Source of the DNA: Caenispirillum bisanense
GTDB taxonomy: Bacteria > Pseudomonadota > Alphaproteobacteria > Rhodospirillales > UBA2165
NCBI GenBank assembly: GCA_945877815.1
Contig: CAMDWJ010000028.1
Coordinates: forward strand, 1 to 53,805
Reading direction: 5' to 3'
Length of the DNA: 53,805 nucleotides
The notes beneath the pieces are model-generated. The model searched no databases. It was not told the DNA's origin and saw only the letters and a program-made list of their open reading frames with translations. Position numbers and translations under genes: made by a program. The first letter of the stretch is position 1. Every line of letters begins with the position of its first letter. This document shows, piece after piece, positions 17,551-25,718 of the stretch.

Positions 17551-17690
17551 TTACTGCTCCACCACCGAAGGCGCGAATATTTCTTCCACCGTTACGCACC
17601 CGCGTGTAACGCCATGTTCGTGCGACATTTGCGCCGTCATCTCAAAGCCTTGCGGTTGCCAACGATCCCTTGCCGCAAGATCGGATTGAG
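17551..17690 (-). pseudogene. Decayed C-terminus of a fourth Pht5-like gene
   Basis: Directly downstream of the last intact Pht5-like gene, the minus strand encodes MSHEHGV, then VEEIFAPSVVEQ and a stop at 17551-17553. This aligns with the ends of the intact copies (for example LEELFAPSVMEQ). Just upstream, in another frame, GNRKAL matches the NRKAL of the first copy. The fragment is thus the frameshifted tail of a fourth tandem paralogue. It is too short and broken to be functional. Confidence 0.75.
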
Positions 17691-17700
17691 GCACTTTTAT

Positions 17701-18699
17701 CTATTGTTCCATCGTACTCGGAGCGAACAACTCCTCCAATTTCATGAGGCGCGGCGTCAGCCCCTGCTCAAACGAGAATTGGGCAGCCCGTTCCAAAGCC
17801 TTCCGATTGTTACGCACGCCGTGATGGAGCACCTGGGTCGCCAACGCCTTTTTAGCCTCAGGCGGCAACAAGCCGGTTTCGGTGTGGTATTCGGTGTGCT
17901 CCAAGCGCTGGGCCTCGGCGATCTCGTTGGCCTTCTCAAACGCCTTGTAGATATTGAGCACAGCCCAGGGATGCTTCTCGGCGAGTTCACGCTTGATCAC
18001 CATGCCATGGTTGATCGGATAGAGCCCTTCCTTCTCGCGAAACCGCACGGCTTCGGCATATTTGTCGGGAAACAGCGGCTTGATCTGCGGGTGGTTGGCG
18101 AGATCGGCGCTGGCGCGATCGAGCGCACTGTCGCCGCGCGCGGGATTGTAGGACATGACCGCATCGAGACGCCCTTGCAGGATCATTTCGCCGATGTCGG
18201 TATCGCCCGGCACCTGATGGATGATCACACCCTTGGGCGGCGTGAAGCCGACCTCGCCACGATGGCTATGGGCGAGCTGCCGGTCCATCCAATGTTCCAT
18301 GTCGCGATCCTCGACACCGAAATGGTTCTTGAGGACGCCGCGCGTCCATAGGGCCGAGGTCTGCTGATATTCCGGCACGCCAACGCGCTTGCCCTTGAGA
18401 TCCTGGGGTTTGTCGATGCCGGAATCTTTGCGCACCAGCATGGCCGTATGAAACAGGCGCCGCGTGGTAAAGATGGGTAGCCCGACGAAGCGATCGTCGC
18501 CTTGGGCCACCGCCATCATCAGCGTCGACATCGACATTTCCGATACGTCGAATTCCGCCGAGCGCAATTGGCGCCAGAACAATTCGGCTACATGGACCTT
18601 GGTCGGCACGAGATCGATACCGTCTGCCTTGACCTTGTTCTCGAAGACCGGACGCGTGCGCGGATTCGAGGACATTCCGATGCTGAGACGAAGTTTCAC
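17701..18699 (-). CDS. Pht5-like protein, copy 1 (4,5-dihydroxyphthalate decarboxylase fold)
   Basis: This 332-residue protein has no signal peptide and belongs to the family that contains 4,5-dihydroxyphthalate decarboxylase (Pht5/OphC) and resembles type 2 periplasmic-binding proteins (NMT1-like). Conserved landmarks are DVSEMSMSTLMMA, GVPEYQQTSALWTRGVL, YPINHGMVIKR, and LTPRLMKLEELFAPS near the end. A cytoplasmic decarboxylase is more likely than a transport protein. It is the last intact member of three tandem copies of identical length, 11 bases after copy 2. Confidence 0.8.
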   Translation of the reverse strand: MKLRLSIGMSSNPRTRPVFENKVKADGIDLVPTKVHVAELFWRQLRSAEFDVSEMSMSTLMMAVAQGDDRFVGLPIFTTRRLFHTAMLVRKDSGIDKPQDLKGKRVGVPEYQQTSALWTRGVLKNHFGVEDRDMEHWMDRQLAHSHRGEVGFTPPKGVIIHQVPGDTDIGEMILQGRLDAVMSYNPARGDSALDRASADLANHPQIKPLFPDKYAEAVRFREKEGLYPINHGMVIKRELAEKHPWAVLNIYKAFEKANEIAEAQRLEHTEYHTETGLLPPEAKKALATQVLHHGVRNNRKALERAAQFSFEQGLTPRLMKLEELFAPSTMEQ

Positions 18700-18710
18700 G
18701 GAAGATACTC

Positions 18711-19709
18711 CTATGTGTTCAAAACGCCGGGCGCAAAGAGCTCTTCAAGCTTCATCAGCCGCGGGGTCAAACCTTGTTCGTGGGAATATAGCGCGCAGGC
18801 CTCCAGAACCTTCTGATTCGCGGCAAAACCGTGACGAACCAAGGGTGTGGCGAGCGCCAACTTGGCGTCCGGGCCGAGCAAGCCGAAATCGGCGTGATAT
18901 TCGGTATGTTCGCGCCGTTCGGCCTCGGCGATATCGTTGGCGCGCTGAAAAGCCTTCAGCACATTCAACGCCGCTTCTGGATGTTTCTCCGCGACGCTGC
19001 GCTTGATGACCATGCCGTGATTGATCGGATAGAGGCCGGTCTTCTTGTAGAAACGCACGCCCTCGGCATGCGGATCGGGGAACAGCGACTTGATGTCAGG
19101 ATGGTTCTTGAGATCCGCGCGGCTGCGATCGACCAGATTTCCGGCAGCACCCCGGATATAGAAGATCACCGCATCGAGCCCGCCCGAGATCATCATCTCG
19201 CCGATATTGGTTTCGTTCGGGATGTATTTGATGGTGACACCCGGCGGCGCCTTGAAGCCGGTCGCCCCCGCATGGCTATGATCGGGATTGCGCTCCATGT
19301 GGAATTCGAGGTCGGTCGGGCTGACGCCGTATTCGTGCTGCAGCACGCCGCGCGTCCACAGCGCGGCGGTCTGCTGATATTCAGGCACGCCGACCTTTTT
19401 CCCTTTCAGGTCTTCCGGTTTATTGATGCCGCGATCCTTGCGCACCAGGATCGATGTATGGAACATCTGGCGCGTGGTGAAGACGGGAATTCCAAGCCAG
19501 CGTTTGTCGCCGCCTGCGATCGTCATCATCAACGACGACATCGACATCTCCGAAATGTCGAAATCGGCGAACCGAAGTTGGCGCCAAAAAATTTCCGACG
19601 GATGCAAAGCGGTGGGGACGAATTCAATCCCCTCCGCCTTAGCCGTGCCTTCGAAAATCGGCCAGGTGCGCGGATTCGAGGCGAGCGCCGCGCTGAGTTG
19701 AAGAACCAT
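18711..19709 (-). CDS. Pht5-like protein, copy 2
   Basis: Middle of the three tandem paralogues, again exactly 332 residues. It shares DISEMSMSSLMMT, GVPEYQQTAALWTRGVL, YPINHGMVIKR and LTPRLMKLEELFAPG with its neighbours, but the middle segment (IPNETNIGEMMISGGLD) and the C-terminal VLNT differ. It begins two bases after the stop of copy 3. Divergence between copies suggests different substrates or a multi-subunit enzyme; this is inference. No export signal is seen. Confidence 0.8.
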   Translation of the reverse strand: MVLQLSAALASNPRTWPIFEGTAKAEGIEFVPTALHPSEIFWRQLRFADFDISEMSMSSLMMTIAGGDKRWLGIPVFTTRQMFHTSILVRKDRGINKPEDLKGKKVGVPEYQQTAALWTRGVLQHEYGVSPTDLEFHMERNPDHSHAGATGFKAPPGVTIKYIPNETNIGEMMISGGLDAVIFYIRGAAGNLVDRSRADLKNHPDIKSLFPDPHAEGVRFYKKTGLYPINHGMVIKRSVAEKHPEAALNVLKAFQRANDIAEAERREHTEYHADFGLLGPDAKLALATPLVRHGFAANQKVLEACALYSHEQGLTPRLMKLEELFAPGVLNT

Positions 19710-19711
19710 CC

Positions 19712-20710
19712 TTATTGCTCCATCACCGACGGCGCGAACAATTCTTCGAGCTTCATGAGACGCGGGGTCAGGCCTTGCTCAAAGGAGAACTGCGCGGCGG
19801 TCTCCAGAACCTTGCGGTTGGCCTTGATGCCGTGCGTCACCAGCGGCGTGCGCAATTTCTTGGCAACGTCCGGCGGCACCAATCCGCTCTCGACATGATA
19901 TTCGTTCGCCTGCCGACGCTCGCGTTCGGCGATCTCGTTCGCCTGATCGAATGCCTTCAGGATGTTCAGCACGACCCACGGATGCTTGTCGGCGATCTCG
20001 CGCTTGATGACCATGCCGTGATTGATCGGATAGATGCCGGTCTTGTTGTAGAAACGCACCCCTTCGGCATGCGGATCGGGGAAGATCGTCTTGAAATCGG
20101 GATGGTTATAGATATCCGCCGTGGAGCGATCGACCAGATTATTGGTGCCAGCGAGGTAATGCAGCGCCCCGTCGAGTTTGCCCTCCAACAGCATCTCTCC
20201 CATGTTGGTCGTGGTCGGGATGTAGGTGAGCTTCACGCCGGGGGGGGCCTTGAAGCCCATCTTGCCGCCATGGCTGTGCTCCGGGTTACGTTCCATCCAC
20301 CATTCGCCGATGTCCTGCGCGGTGACGCCGAACTCATGCTGCAGAACGCCGCGCGTCCATAAAGCTGCGGTCTGCTGATATTCCGGCACGCCTATCTTCT
20401 TGCCCTTGAAATCCTCGGGCTTGTTGATGCCGCGATCCTTGCGCGCAAGCATCGCCGTATGAAACATCTTGCGCGTCGTGAAGACCGGGATGCCGACCCA
20501 TCGCGTATCTCCGTTCGCCACCGCCATCATCAGCGAGGACATCGACATTTCGGAAACGTCGAAATCGCCGAAATGAAGCTGGCGCCAGAAGAGTTCCGAC
20601 GCATGCAATGGCGTGCAGATCAGATCGATGCCGTCGGGTTTGACGCGGCCGTCGAAGATTGCCCGCGTGCGCGGATTGTTGGCCATACCGACGCTGAGTT
20701 GGATATCCAT
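19712..20710 (-). CDS. Pht5-like protein, copy 3
   Basis: First-transcribed of the three tandem paralogues, 332 residues. It has DVSEMSMSSLMMA, GVPEYQQTAALWTRGVL, YPINHGMVIKR and ends LFAPSVMEQ, closest to copy 1 at the C-terminus. It starts 22 bases after the 2-hydroxyacid dehydrogenase stop. As with the others, absence of a signal peptide favours a cytoplasmic decarboxylase-like role. A fused or lost transporter is not seen nearby. Confidence 0.8.
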   Translation of the reverse strand: MDIQLSVGMANNPRTRAIFDGRVKPDGIDLICTPLHASELFWRQLHFGDFDVSEMSMSSLMMAVANGDTRWVGIPVFTTRKMFHTAMLARKDRGINKPEDFKGKKIGVPEYQQTAALWTRGVLQHEFGVTAQDIGEWWMERNPEHSHGGKMGFKAPPGVKLTYIPTTTNMGEMLLEGKLDGALHYLAGTNNLVDRSTADIYNHPDFKTIFPDPHAEGVRFYNKTGIYPINHGMVIKREIADKHPWVVLNILKAFDQANEIAERERRQANEYHVESGLVPPDVAKKLRTPLVTHGIKANRKVLETAAQFSFEQGLTPRLMKLEELFAPSVMEQ

Positions 20711-20732
20711 GTTTACTCTCTCCCTATTAATC

Positions 20733-21797
20733 CTAGTAACCGCGTTTCCAATCGACGACGTTGTTCAACGGCTTGCCGTCGATATAGGCGCGCAGATTCT
20801 CGCAAAACGTATTGATGCCGATCCCGACACCCATGCCGCCCGGCCGGGCGCGCGGCGAATTGTGCGGCGTAATGGTCACGCGCGGATGGTTCCATAGGCG
20901 CGGCGGCGGAGGCCCGTCGTGCTCGCCCGCATAAACATCGAGCACGGCGCCCTTGAGCTGGCCGGCATCAAGCGCATCCAACAAAGCGGTCTCGTCGACG
21001 ATTTCGCCACGCGCCACATTGACGACAATGCCGCCGGGCTTCATCGCGGCGAAGGCCGCCTTGTTCATTAGGTTTTCCGTGTCCTTTGTGAGCTGGACGG
21101 CGACGACCGCGTCATTGCTTTGAGCCAGCATCTCCAATAATTGATCGTGCCCGCCCATAGTAGAAAATCCCTCGGGCAAAGGATCGCCGGAACGGACGGT
21201 ATGTCGCACGCCGATAACCTTCATCCCAAGCCCGGCCAGCAGCTTCCCCGCCACCTGCCCGATGCCGCCCGCGCCGACGATGCAAACGGTTCGTCCGGCA
21301 AGTGGCACGGGGCTATAAGCCGAACGGTTAAAATTGCCCGTCTGGATATCGAGGAAGGCCTGTTTGAAGTCGCGCGCGACATGCAGCAAGCCGGCCACGG
21401 CATATTCGCCAATCGGATAGGGGGCCACATCGGCACGCGATGTCGTTACCATGACATCGCTGCCCCATAGATCGCCGCGCCAAAGATTGTTGGCGCCTGC
21501 AGCACGCTGATGCACCCATTTCAGGCGTGGACTGCGCGCGCGAATGTCCAGGGGATAGGGAAATGCGTGAACGACAATTTCCGCCTTCACCAGCGCAGCG
21601 TCCCGGTCGGCCTTTGGAACTACCTCGTCCTTCTTCACTGCAAAGGAACGCACCGTTTGCGCGGGCCAAGTTTCGGCTATTTCGCAACTGAACCAATCCC
21701 CAGCATCGATCAGGTTCACCCGGGGATCGACGGCCCGGATGCGTGCGGCGTCCTCTTTGCTGAGAGCCGAAACCGAGACGACTTCAACTTTATCCAC
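20733..21797 (-). CDS. D-2-hydroxyacid dehydrogenase family protein
   Basis: This 354-residue NAD(P)-dependent enzyme has the dinucleotide motif VGAGGIGQVAGKLL, the signature MKPGGIVVNVARGEIVDE with the catalytic Arg, and the late TITPHNS with the catalytic His. The family reduces 2-oxo acids to D-2-hydroxy acids or oxidises them. It lies between the nitrile hydratase-like genes (18 bases) and the Pht5-like genes (22 bases) in one apparent operon, so its substrate is probably an intermediate of that pathway. Confidence 0.88.
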   Translation of the reverse strand: MDKVEVVSVSALSKEDAARIRAVDPRVNLIDAGDWFSCEIAETWPAQTVRSFAVKKDEVVPKADRDAALVKAEIVVHAFPYPLDIRARSPRLKWVHQRAAGANNLWRGDLWGSDVMVTTSRADVAPYPIGEYAVAGLLHVARDFKQAFLDIQTGNFNRSAYSPVPLAGRTVCIVGAGGIGQVAGKLLAGLGMKVIGVRHTVRSGDPLPEGFSTMGGHDQLLEMLAQSNDAVVAVQLTKDTENLMNKAAFAAMKPGGIVVNVARGEIVDETALLDALDAGQLKGAVLDVYAGEHDGPPPPRLWNHPRVTITPHNSPRARPGGMGVGIGINTFCENLRAYIDGKPLNNVVDWKRGY

Positions 21798-21815
21798 GCA
21801 CCCTCCAGAATTCCT

Positions 21816-22517
21816 CTACGGCTTGGTCGCGGACACGACACCCACGAGGCAATCGCGGGTCACGAGTACCGCTAGCTGTTCCGCACTCCATCCTTCGGTA
21901 CCAGAGGGACGTTTGGGCAAAACCAGATAACGCATATCGGCATTGGAATCGTGAACGCGTACGATCACCGATTCCGGAACGAGCGTGCCGAATTCACGCA
22001 ATACCGCCCGCGGTTCGTTAACCGCGCGGGCGCGATAAGACTTACTTTTGTACCAATCGGGAGGCAAACCAAGAATTGCGCGCGGATAACACGAGCACAG
22101 CGTGCAGACGACGAGGTTGTGCACCGTGTCGGTATTCTCGACGACGATCAACTGCGTTTCGCCCATATCGATACCGAACTCGCCGACCGCGTCACTGCCG
22201 TTTTCCAACAGCCGGCGCTTGTACTCGGGATCGGTCCAGGCCCGCGCGACGATGCGCCCGCCCATGCCATCGTCGATTTTATCGAGCGCTTCGAGATGTT
22301 CGCGGATGTCGGCGGCGCTCACCAATCCCTTGTCGACAACGATGGCGCGCAAGGCTTCGGCCAGCAAAGGATAAAGGTCGGATTCGCGCACATCGTGCAC
22401 GCTGTCGTCGGAATATTTCAGGACGGAGCCGTTGCCATGATCGTGGGGATGAGCGTGATCGTGGGAGTGGGGATGGGAATGCCCATGAGTATGATCGTGC
22501 GGATCGTGCGGACTCAT
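21816..22517 (-). CDS. Nitrile hydratase-like alpha subunit, cobalt type
   Basis: This 233-residue protein carries the metal-binding VCTLCSC motif (C138, C141, C143), whose Thr marks the non-corrin cobalt class. It corresponds to nitrile hydratase alpha or thiocyanate hydrolase gamma. The first 30 residues are extremely His/Asp rich (about ten histidines), which may bind or store cobalt. The ATG at 22517 overlaps the preceding subunit stop by four bases, so I prefer it to an in-frame start at 22541. RAVLREFGTLVPESVIVRVHDS is typical of the family. Confidence 0.85.
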   Translation of the reverse strand: MSPHDPHDHTHGHSHPHSHDHAHPHDHGNGSVLKYSDDSVHDVRESDLYPLLAEALRAIVVDKGLVSAADIREHLEALDKIDDGMGGRIVARAWTDPEYKRRLLENGSDAVGEFGIDMGETQLIVVENTDTVHNLVVCTLCSCYPRAILGLPPDWYKSKSYRARAVNEPRAVLREFGTLVPESVIVRVHDSNADMRYLVLPKRPSGTEGWSAEQLAVLVTRDCLVGVVSATKP

Positions 22518-22828
22518 GACGCCTCCGCCCGGGTCAGCCAATGCTCGAATATCTCCAGCTCAAGGAGATCATGTACCGGTCCGTTATATCCCGACCAAAT
22601 ATCCATCTGGCGAAAACGCACCCGGTAGAGATTCCGCTTGGGCAATCCGCTGAAACCATAGGCGCGTTCCTCGGGGTTGGGAAATGCGCCACAATAACGT
22701 TCGACCACGCCTTCCTTGCCGCGGATGTAATGAGGTGTGCGGCGATGGCCCGGCGGATGGGCGGAGATAACGCGCACGCGGTCGCCGAGAATGTAATAGG
22801 GATCAAAACTGGGCGCGGCGGCGTTCAC
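22514..22828 (-). CDS. Nitrile hydratase beta-type subunit, C-terminal SH3-like half
   Basis: This 104-residue protein corresponds to the C-terminal half of nitrile hydratase beta: the GDRVRVISAHPPGHRRTPHY motif, GKEGVVERYCGAFPNPE and YRVRF stretch are characteristic. In classical enzymes this domain is fused to the N-terminal half encoded here by the next gene upstream. It overlaps both neighbours by four bases. This separate arrangement recalls thiocyanate hydrolase and the three-subunit toyocamycin nitrile hydratase. Confidence 0.83.
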   Translation of the reverse strand: MNAAAPSFDPYYILGDRVRVISAHPPGHRRTPHYIRGKEGVVERYCGAFPNPEERAYGFSGLPKRNLYRVRFRQMDIWSGYNGPVHDLLELEIFEHWLTRAEAS

Positions 22829-23130
22829 GATTTCGCCTCACGCTCGCCGATCAGCTGCTCCATGCGCTCGGCAACCTCGGCACTCGGCGCGAAACCCTTC
22901 TCATCGAGCAGAACCGCGAGCGCCTCCGCCCACCGTTCGAAATAGGGCCGATCGTACAGTTCCTCGGGCAGATCCTCGATAGTACGGCGCAATTCGTCGA
23001 CGGTCATGAGACCACGCGAGCGCAAGGCTCCCACGGTCGCCGTGATCAGTTTGGCCCATGGCTCGACGGGGTGCGTCGTTGGGTCGATCGGCCCGGCGGG
23101 GTCGCCGCCGAGATCGTGATGCCGCTTCAT
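22825..23130 (-). CDS. Nitrile hydratase beta-type subunit, N-terminal half
   Basis: This 101-residue protein matches the N-terminal part of nitrile hydratase beta, with HHDLGG at the start and the helical PYFERWAEALAVLLDEKGF later. The ATG at 23130 has a good GGGAAG ribosome-binding site; a longer start at 23181 is less likely. It overlaps the SH3-like half by four bases. A nitrile hydratase accessory (activator) protein is an alternative, but the HDLGG motif favours the structural subunit. Confidence 0.75.
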   Translation of the reverse strand: MKRHHDLGGDPAGPIDPTTHPVEPWAKLITATVGALRSRGLMTVDELRRTIEDLPEELYDRPYFERWAEALAVLLDEKGFAPSAEVAERMEQLIGEREAKS

Positions 23131-23220
23131 GATATCTTCCCTGTCGGCACCTAAAGTGCCCCGCCGATCCGGACATGACAACCCTTCGCTGCGACCTCGA
23201 GCGGACGGCGGTGTGTCGAT

Positions 23221-23748
23221 TCAGCGACGGTCGGGGTTCAGCTCGCGCGGCACGGTAAAGAAGGCGAGATGATTCATCATTTCGGCGAATTTGGGATCTT
23301 CGGGCGATTGCGGCGTGGGAAACGACATCGAATATTCCGAATAGGGCCCGTCGCCGCAATAAAGTGCCCGAACCGACATCCTGGCCTTGGTCGGGCCCGC
23401 AACAAGCTGTGTTGGATCAGCGCAGATGGTCTGAGGGCGAACGGAGGTGGCAACGTCGAACATAACCACGATCTTGGAACTGGCGCTCGCGTCCAGCTCG
23501 ACCCACCGGAACGGATTCCCCAGCGTCTTGAAATTGCGGTCAAACGCATCGAGCAGAGCCGCCGCGACGAATTGCCCCCGACTCGGATAGGGATCGCCGA
23601 CGATCATAATCGGAATAACGCCCTGCTTCGCCGCATGGGCGAGGAATTGGAACGGATCGTCCACGTAGTAGATGGTCCGCCCGCCGATCACACAGCCCGT
23701 CAGGGCTCCCACGACAATGGCGAGGAGCCGTTTAGTCCAATTACCCAC
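23221..23748 (-). CDS. Putative lipoprotein of unknown function
   Basis: This 175-residue protein begins with a short lipoprotein-type signal, ALTGC with the lipobox Cys at position 19. I do not recognise the mature part. It contains two further cysteines and a strand-rich centre (RWVELDASASSKIVVMFDVA). It lies six bases after the VOC gene and 90 bases before the nitrile hydratase genes on the same strand, so it appears to belong to the operon. A cell-envelope role is inferred from the lipobox only. Confidence 0.6.
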   Translation of the reverse strand: MGNWTKRLLAIVVGALTGCVIGGRTIYYVDDPFQFLAHAAKQGVIPIMIVGDPYPSRGQFVAAALLDAFDRNFKTLGNPFRWVELDASASSKIVVMFDVATSVRPQTICADPTQLVAGPTKARMSVRALYCGDGPYSEYSMSFPTPQSPEDPKFAEMMNHLAFFTVPRELNPDRR

Positions 23749-23754
23749 CGGCGC

Positions 23755-24369
23755 TCAGGAACTTTTCCGGGGGACGTGACCTTCCCTGCGCAGCATCTCA
23801 TCCTGCCCCGGCGGCGGATTGTCGATCGCATCCTCGATCGAGAATTCCTCGCGCCACTCTTCCGGCGGACGGGCGGTTTCCTTGGCGCCGACCTTGTCGA
23901 GGCCCCAGAAAATCTCCAGCACATGATTGTCGGGATCGCGGAACTCGACGGCGATCTGCGCGCCGGCGCGGCGGCGGCCTTCGAAATCGACCTTCACCTT
24001 GTGACGATGCAGATGGTCGCGCGCGCGCAGCACTTCATCGACCGTATCGACCTCGAAAGCGAGATGATGCAGTTCCTTGTTGGCAGAATCGGCCGCCATG
24101 CCGCCCACCAATCCGATGCCGTGATGATCGTTATTGAAGCGCAGGAAGGCCATGCCACCCTTCATCATGGTCTCCGGATAGATGTCCGAAACACGCATGC
24201 CCATGACCTGGGTATAGAAGTCGATCGAGCGTTTGATGTCCTTCACCATGAGAACCATATGGCCGAGCTTCTTCAACTCGAACGGCAGATCCGCCGGCGG
24301 CTGAACGTTCTTGAGCTTCTGAACCTCGGGGCTCGCGATCCCTTCGATGTCGACCACTCCGCGCGGCAT
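23755..24369 (-). CDS. VOC-family protein (extradiol dioxygenase/glyoxalase-like)
   Basis: This 204-residue vicinal-oxygen-chelate protein has the metal ligand pattern H37 (LGHMVLMVKD), H101/H102 (ELHHLAFEVDTVDEV) and E152 (DPDNHVLEIFWG). The pattern resembles single-domain extradiol ring-cleavage dioxygenases as well as glyoxalases. It is the first gene of the minus-strand cluster that continues through the nitrile hydratase and Pht5-like genes. A ring-cleavage role would fit the neighbours but is inferred. The C-terminal 45 residues are a hydrophilic extension. Confidence 0.8.
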   Translation of the reverse strand: MPRGVVDIEGIASPEVQKLKNVQPPADLPFELKKLGHMVLMVKDIKRSIDFYTQVMGMRVSDIYPETMMKGGMAFLRFNNDHHGIGLVGGMAADSANKELHHLAFEVDTVDEVLRARDHLHRHKVKVDFEGRRRAGAQIAVEFRDPDNHVLEIFWGLDKVGAKETARPPEEWREEFSIEDAIDNPPPGQDEMLRREGHVPRKSS

Positions 24370-24390
24370 GGCTTGTCTCCTGCTAATTCA

Positions 24391-24402
24391 TTATTATGAT
24401 AA
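24391..24402. promoter_or_regulatory. Candidate operator TTAT-N4-ATAA
   Basis: TTATTATGATAA is an inverted repeat 22 bases upstream of the VOC start, in the 200-base divergent region between the minus-strand operon and the plus-strand MetE-C-like gene. The region is AT-rich here and GC-rich further right. A regulator dimer site for one or both transcripts is plausible. No regulator gene is adjacent. Confidence 0.3.
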
Positions 24403-24570
24403 CAAATATAAGGCCGCTCCGAACCGAGGTCAAGAAACGCGGCAGGCTCATTTGGCCCCATTTCACCGGCCGAACTCAAGCGTTCCGGCGCCGGCACTTG
24501 GCAAACCGGTCGCCTTGCAATTCGTGCGTTAATATTCGACAAAAACGCCAACAGACGGAGGAACAACCCA

Positions 24571-25698
24571 ATGACACTGCGCAACAAACCACCCTTCCGC
24601 GCCGACCACATCGGAAGTCTGCTGCGCCCGCAGGAACTGCTCGATCAACGGGTCAAATGGATCAAGGGCGAGCTTCCGCTGGCCGAACTGCGCAAGCATG
24701 AAGACAAGCATATCAAGGATGCGATCAAACTGCAGGAAGATGTTGGGCTCCAGGCGATCACCGACGGCGAATTCCGCCGCGAAAGCTTCCACTACGACTT
24801 CATCAGTAAGGTCGAGGGTGTCGAGGCGAAATGGGACTGGGAGGGTGCTTTGCGCACCGCCGAGAATGCCAAGGCCCACACCGGTGCCGCGCCCTTCATC
24901 CCGAAAGTGCCGGGCAAGATGAAACTGCCGAAAGGCGGCATCGAGGTCGAGAACTTCAAATACGTACAATCGCTGACCAAGCGCACGCCGAAGATCACGA
25001 TCCCCTCGCCGACCATGATGCATTTTCGCGGGGGCCGCGACGCAATCAGCAAAACCGCCTATCCGTCGATGAACGAATTCTTCTCCGATCTCGCGCGCAT
25101 CTATCGCGAAGAGATCAAACTGCTGGGCGAAGCCGGCTGCAAATACGTGCAGATGGACGACACCAACCTCGCCTATCTGTGCGACGAGAATTTCCGTCAA
25201 GGTGCCAGGGATCGCGGCGACAATCCCGACAAGCTGCCGCAGATGTATGCCGAATTGATCAATGAGTCGGTGAAGGATCGCCCGAAGGACATGAAGATCG
25301 GCGTGCATCTATGCCGCGGTAATGCGCGCAGCATGTTCTTCGCCTCGGGCGGCTACGAGCCGGTGGCCGAAGCGATGCTCGGTCTCACCAAGGTCGATGC
25401 CTTCTTCCTAGAATATGACGATGCGCGCTCGGGCGATTTCGCACCGCTGCGTTTCACGCCCCAAGGAGATATGCAGATCGTGCTCGGCCTCGTCACCACC
25501 AAGAAGCCTCAGCTCGAAAAGAAGGACGACATCAAGCGTCGGATCGAGGAAGCGTCGAAATTCGTCGCGATGGAACAACTGTGCCTGTCGCCGCAATGCG
25601 GTTTTTCGTCCAACGCGCTCGGCAATCTTGTCAGCGTCGACGATGAAAAAAGGAAGCTCGGCCTGATCCTCGAGACAGCACAGGAAGTCTGGGGCTGA
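24571..25698 (+). CDS. MetE C-terminal-like cobalamin-independent methyltransferase
   Basis: This 375-residue protein matches the zinc-containing C-terminal domain of cobalamin-independent methionine synthase. Zinc ligands are visible as H246 and C248 (GVHLCRGN), E281 (FFLEYDD) and C343 (LSPQCGF). It lacks the N-terminal half of full MetE, so it is a stand-alone core-type enzyme. Its methyl donor and acceptor need not be those of MetE. A GGAGG site precedes the ATG. It diverges from the VOC/nitrile hydratase operon and ends at a strong terminator. Confidence 0.87.
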   Translation: MTLRNKPPFRADHIGSLLRPQELLDQRVKWIKGELPLAELRKHEDKHIKDAIKLQEDVGLQAITDGEFRRESFHYDFISKVEGVEAKWDWEGALRTAENAKAHTGAAPFIPKVPGKMKLPKGGIEVENFKYVQSLTKRTPKITIPSPTMMHFRGGRDAISKTAYPSMNEFFSDLARIYREEIKLLGEAGCKYVQMDDTNLAYLCDENFRQGARDRGDNPDKLPQMYAELINESVKDRPKDMKIGVHLCRGNARSMFFASGGYEPVAEAMLGLTKVDAFFLEYDDARSGDFAPLRFTPQGDMQIVLGLVTTKKPQLEKKDDIKRRIEEASKFVAMEQLCLSPQCGFSSNALGNLVSVDDEKRKLGLILETAQEVWG

Positions 25699-25718
25699 AA
25701 ATCCCGGGGCTAGAATCA

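Noticed and set aside
23269-24399. 376-codon plus-strand frame opposite the lipoprotein and VOC genes
   Set aside because: The minus strand encodes a recognisable VOC domain and a lipobox protein; the plus frame shows no motif.
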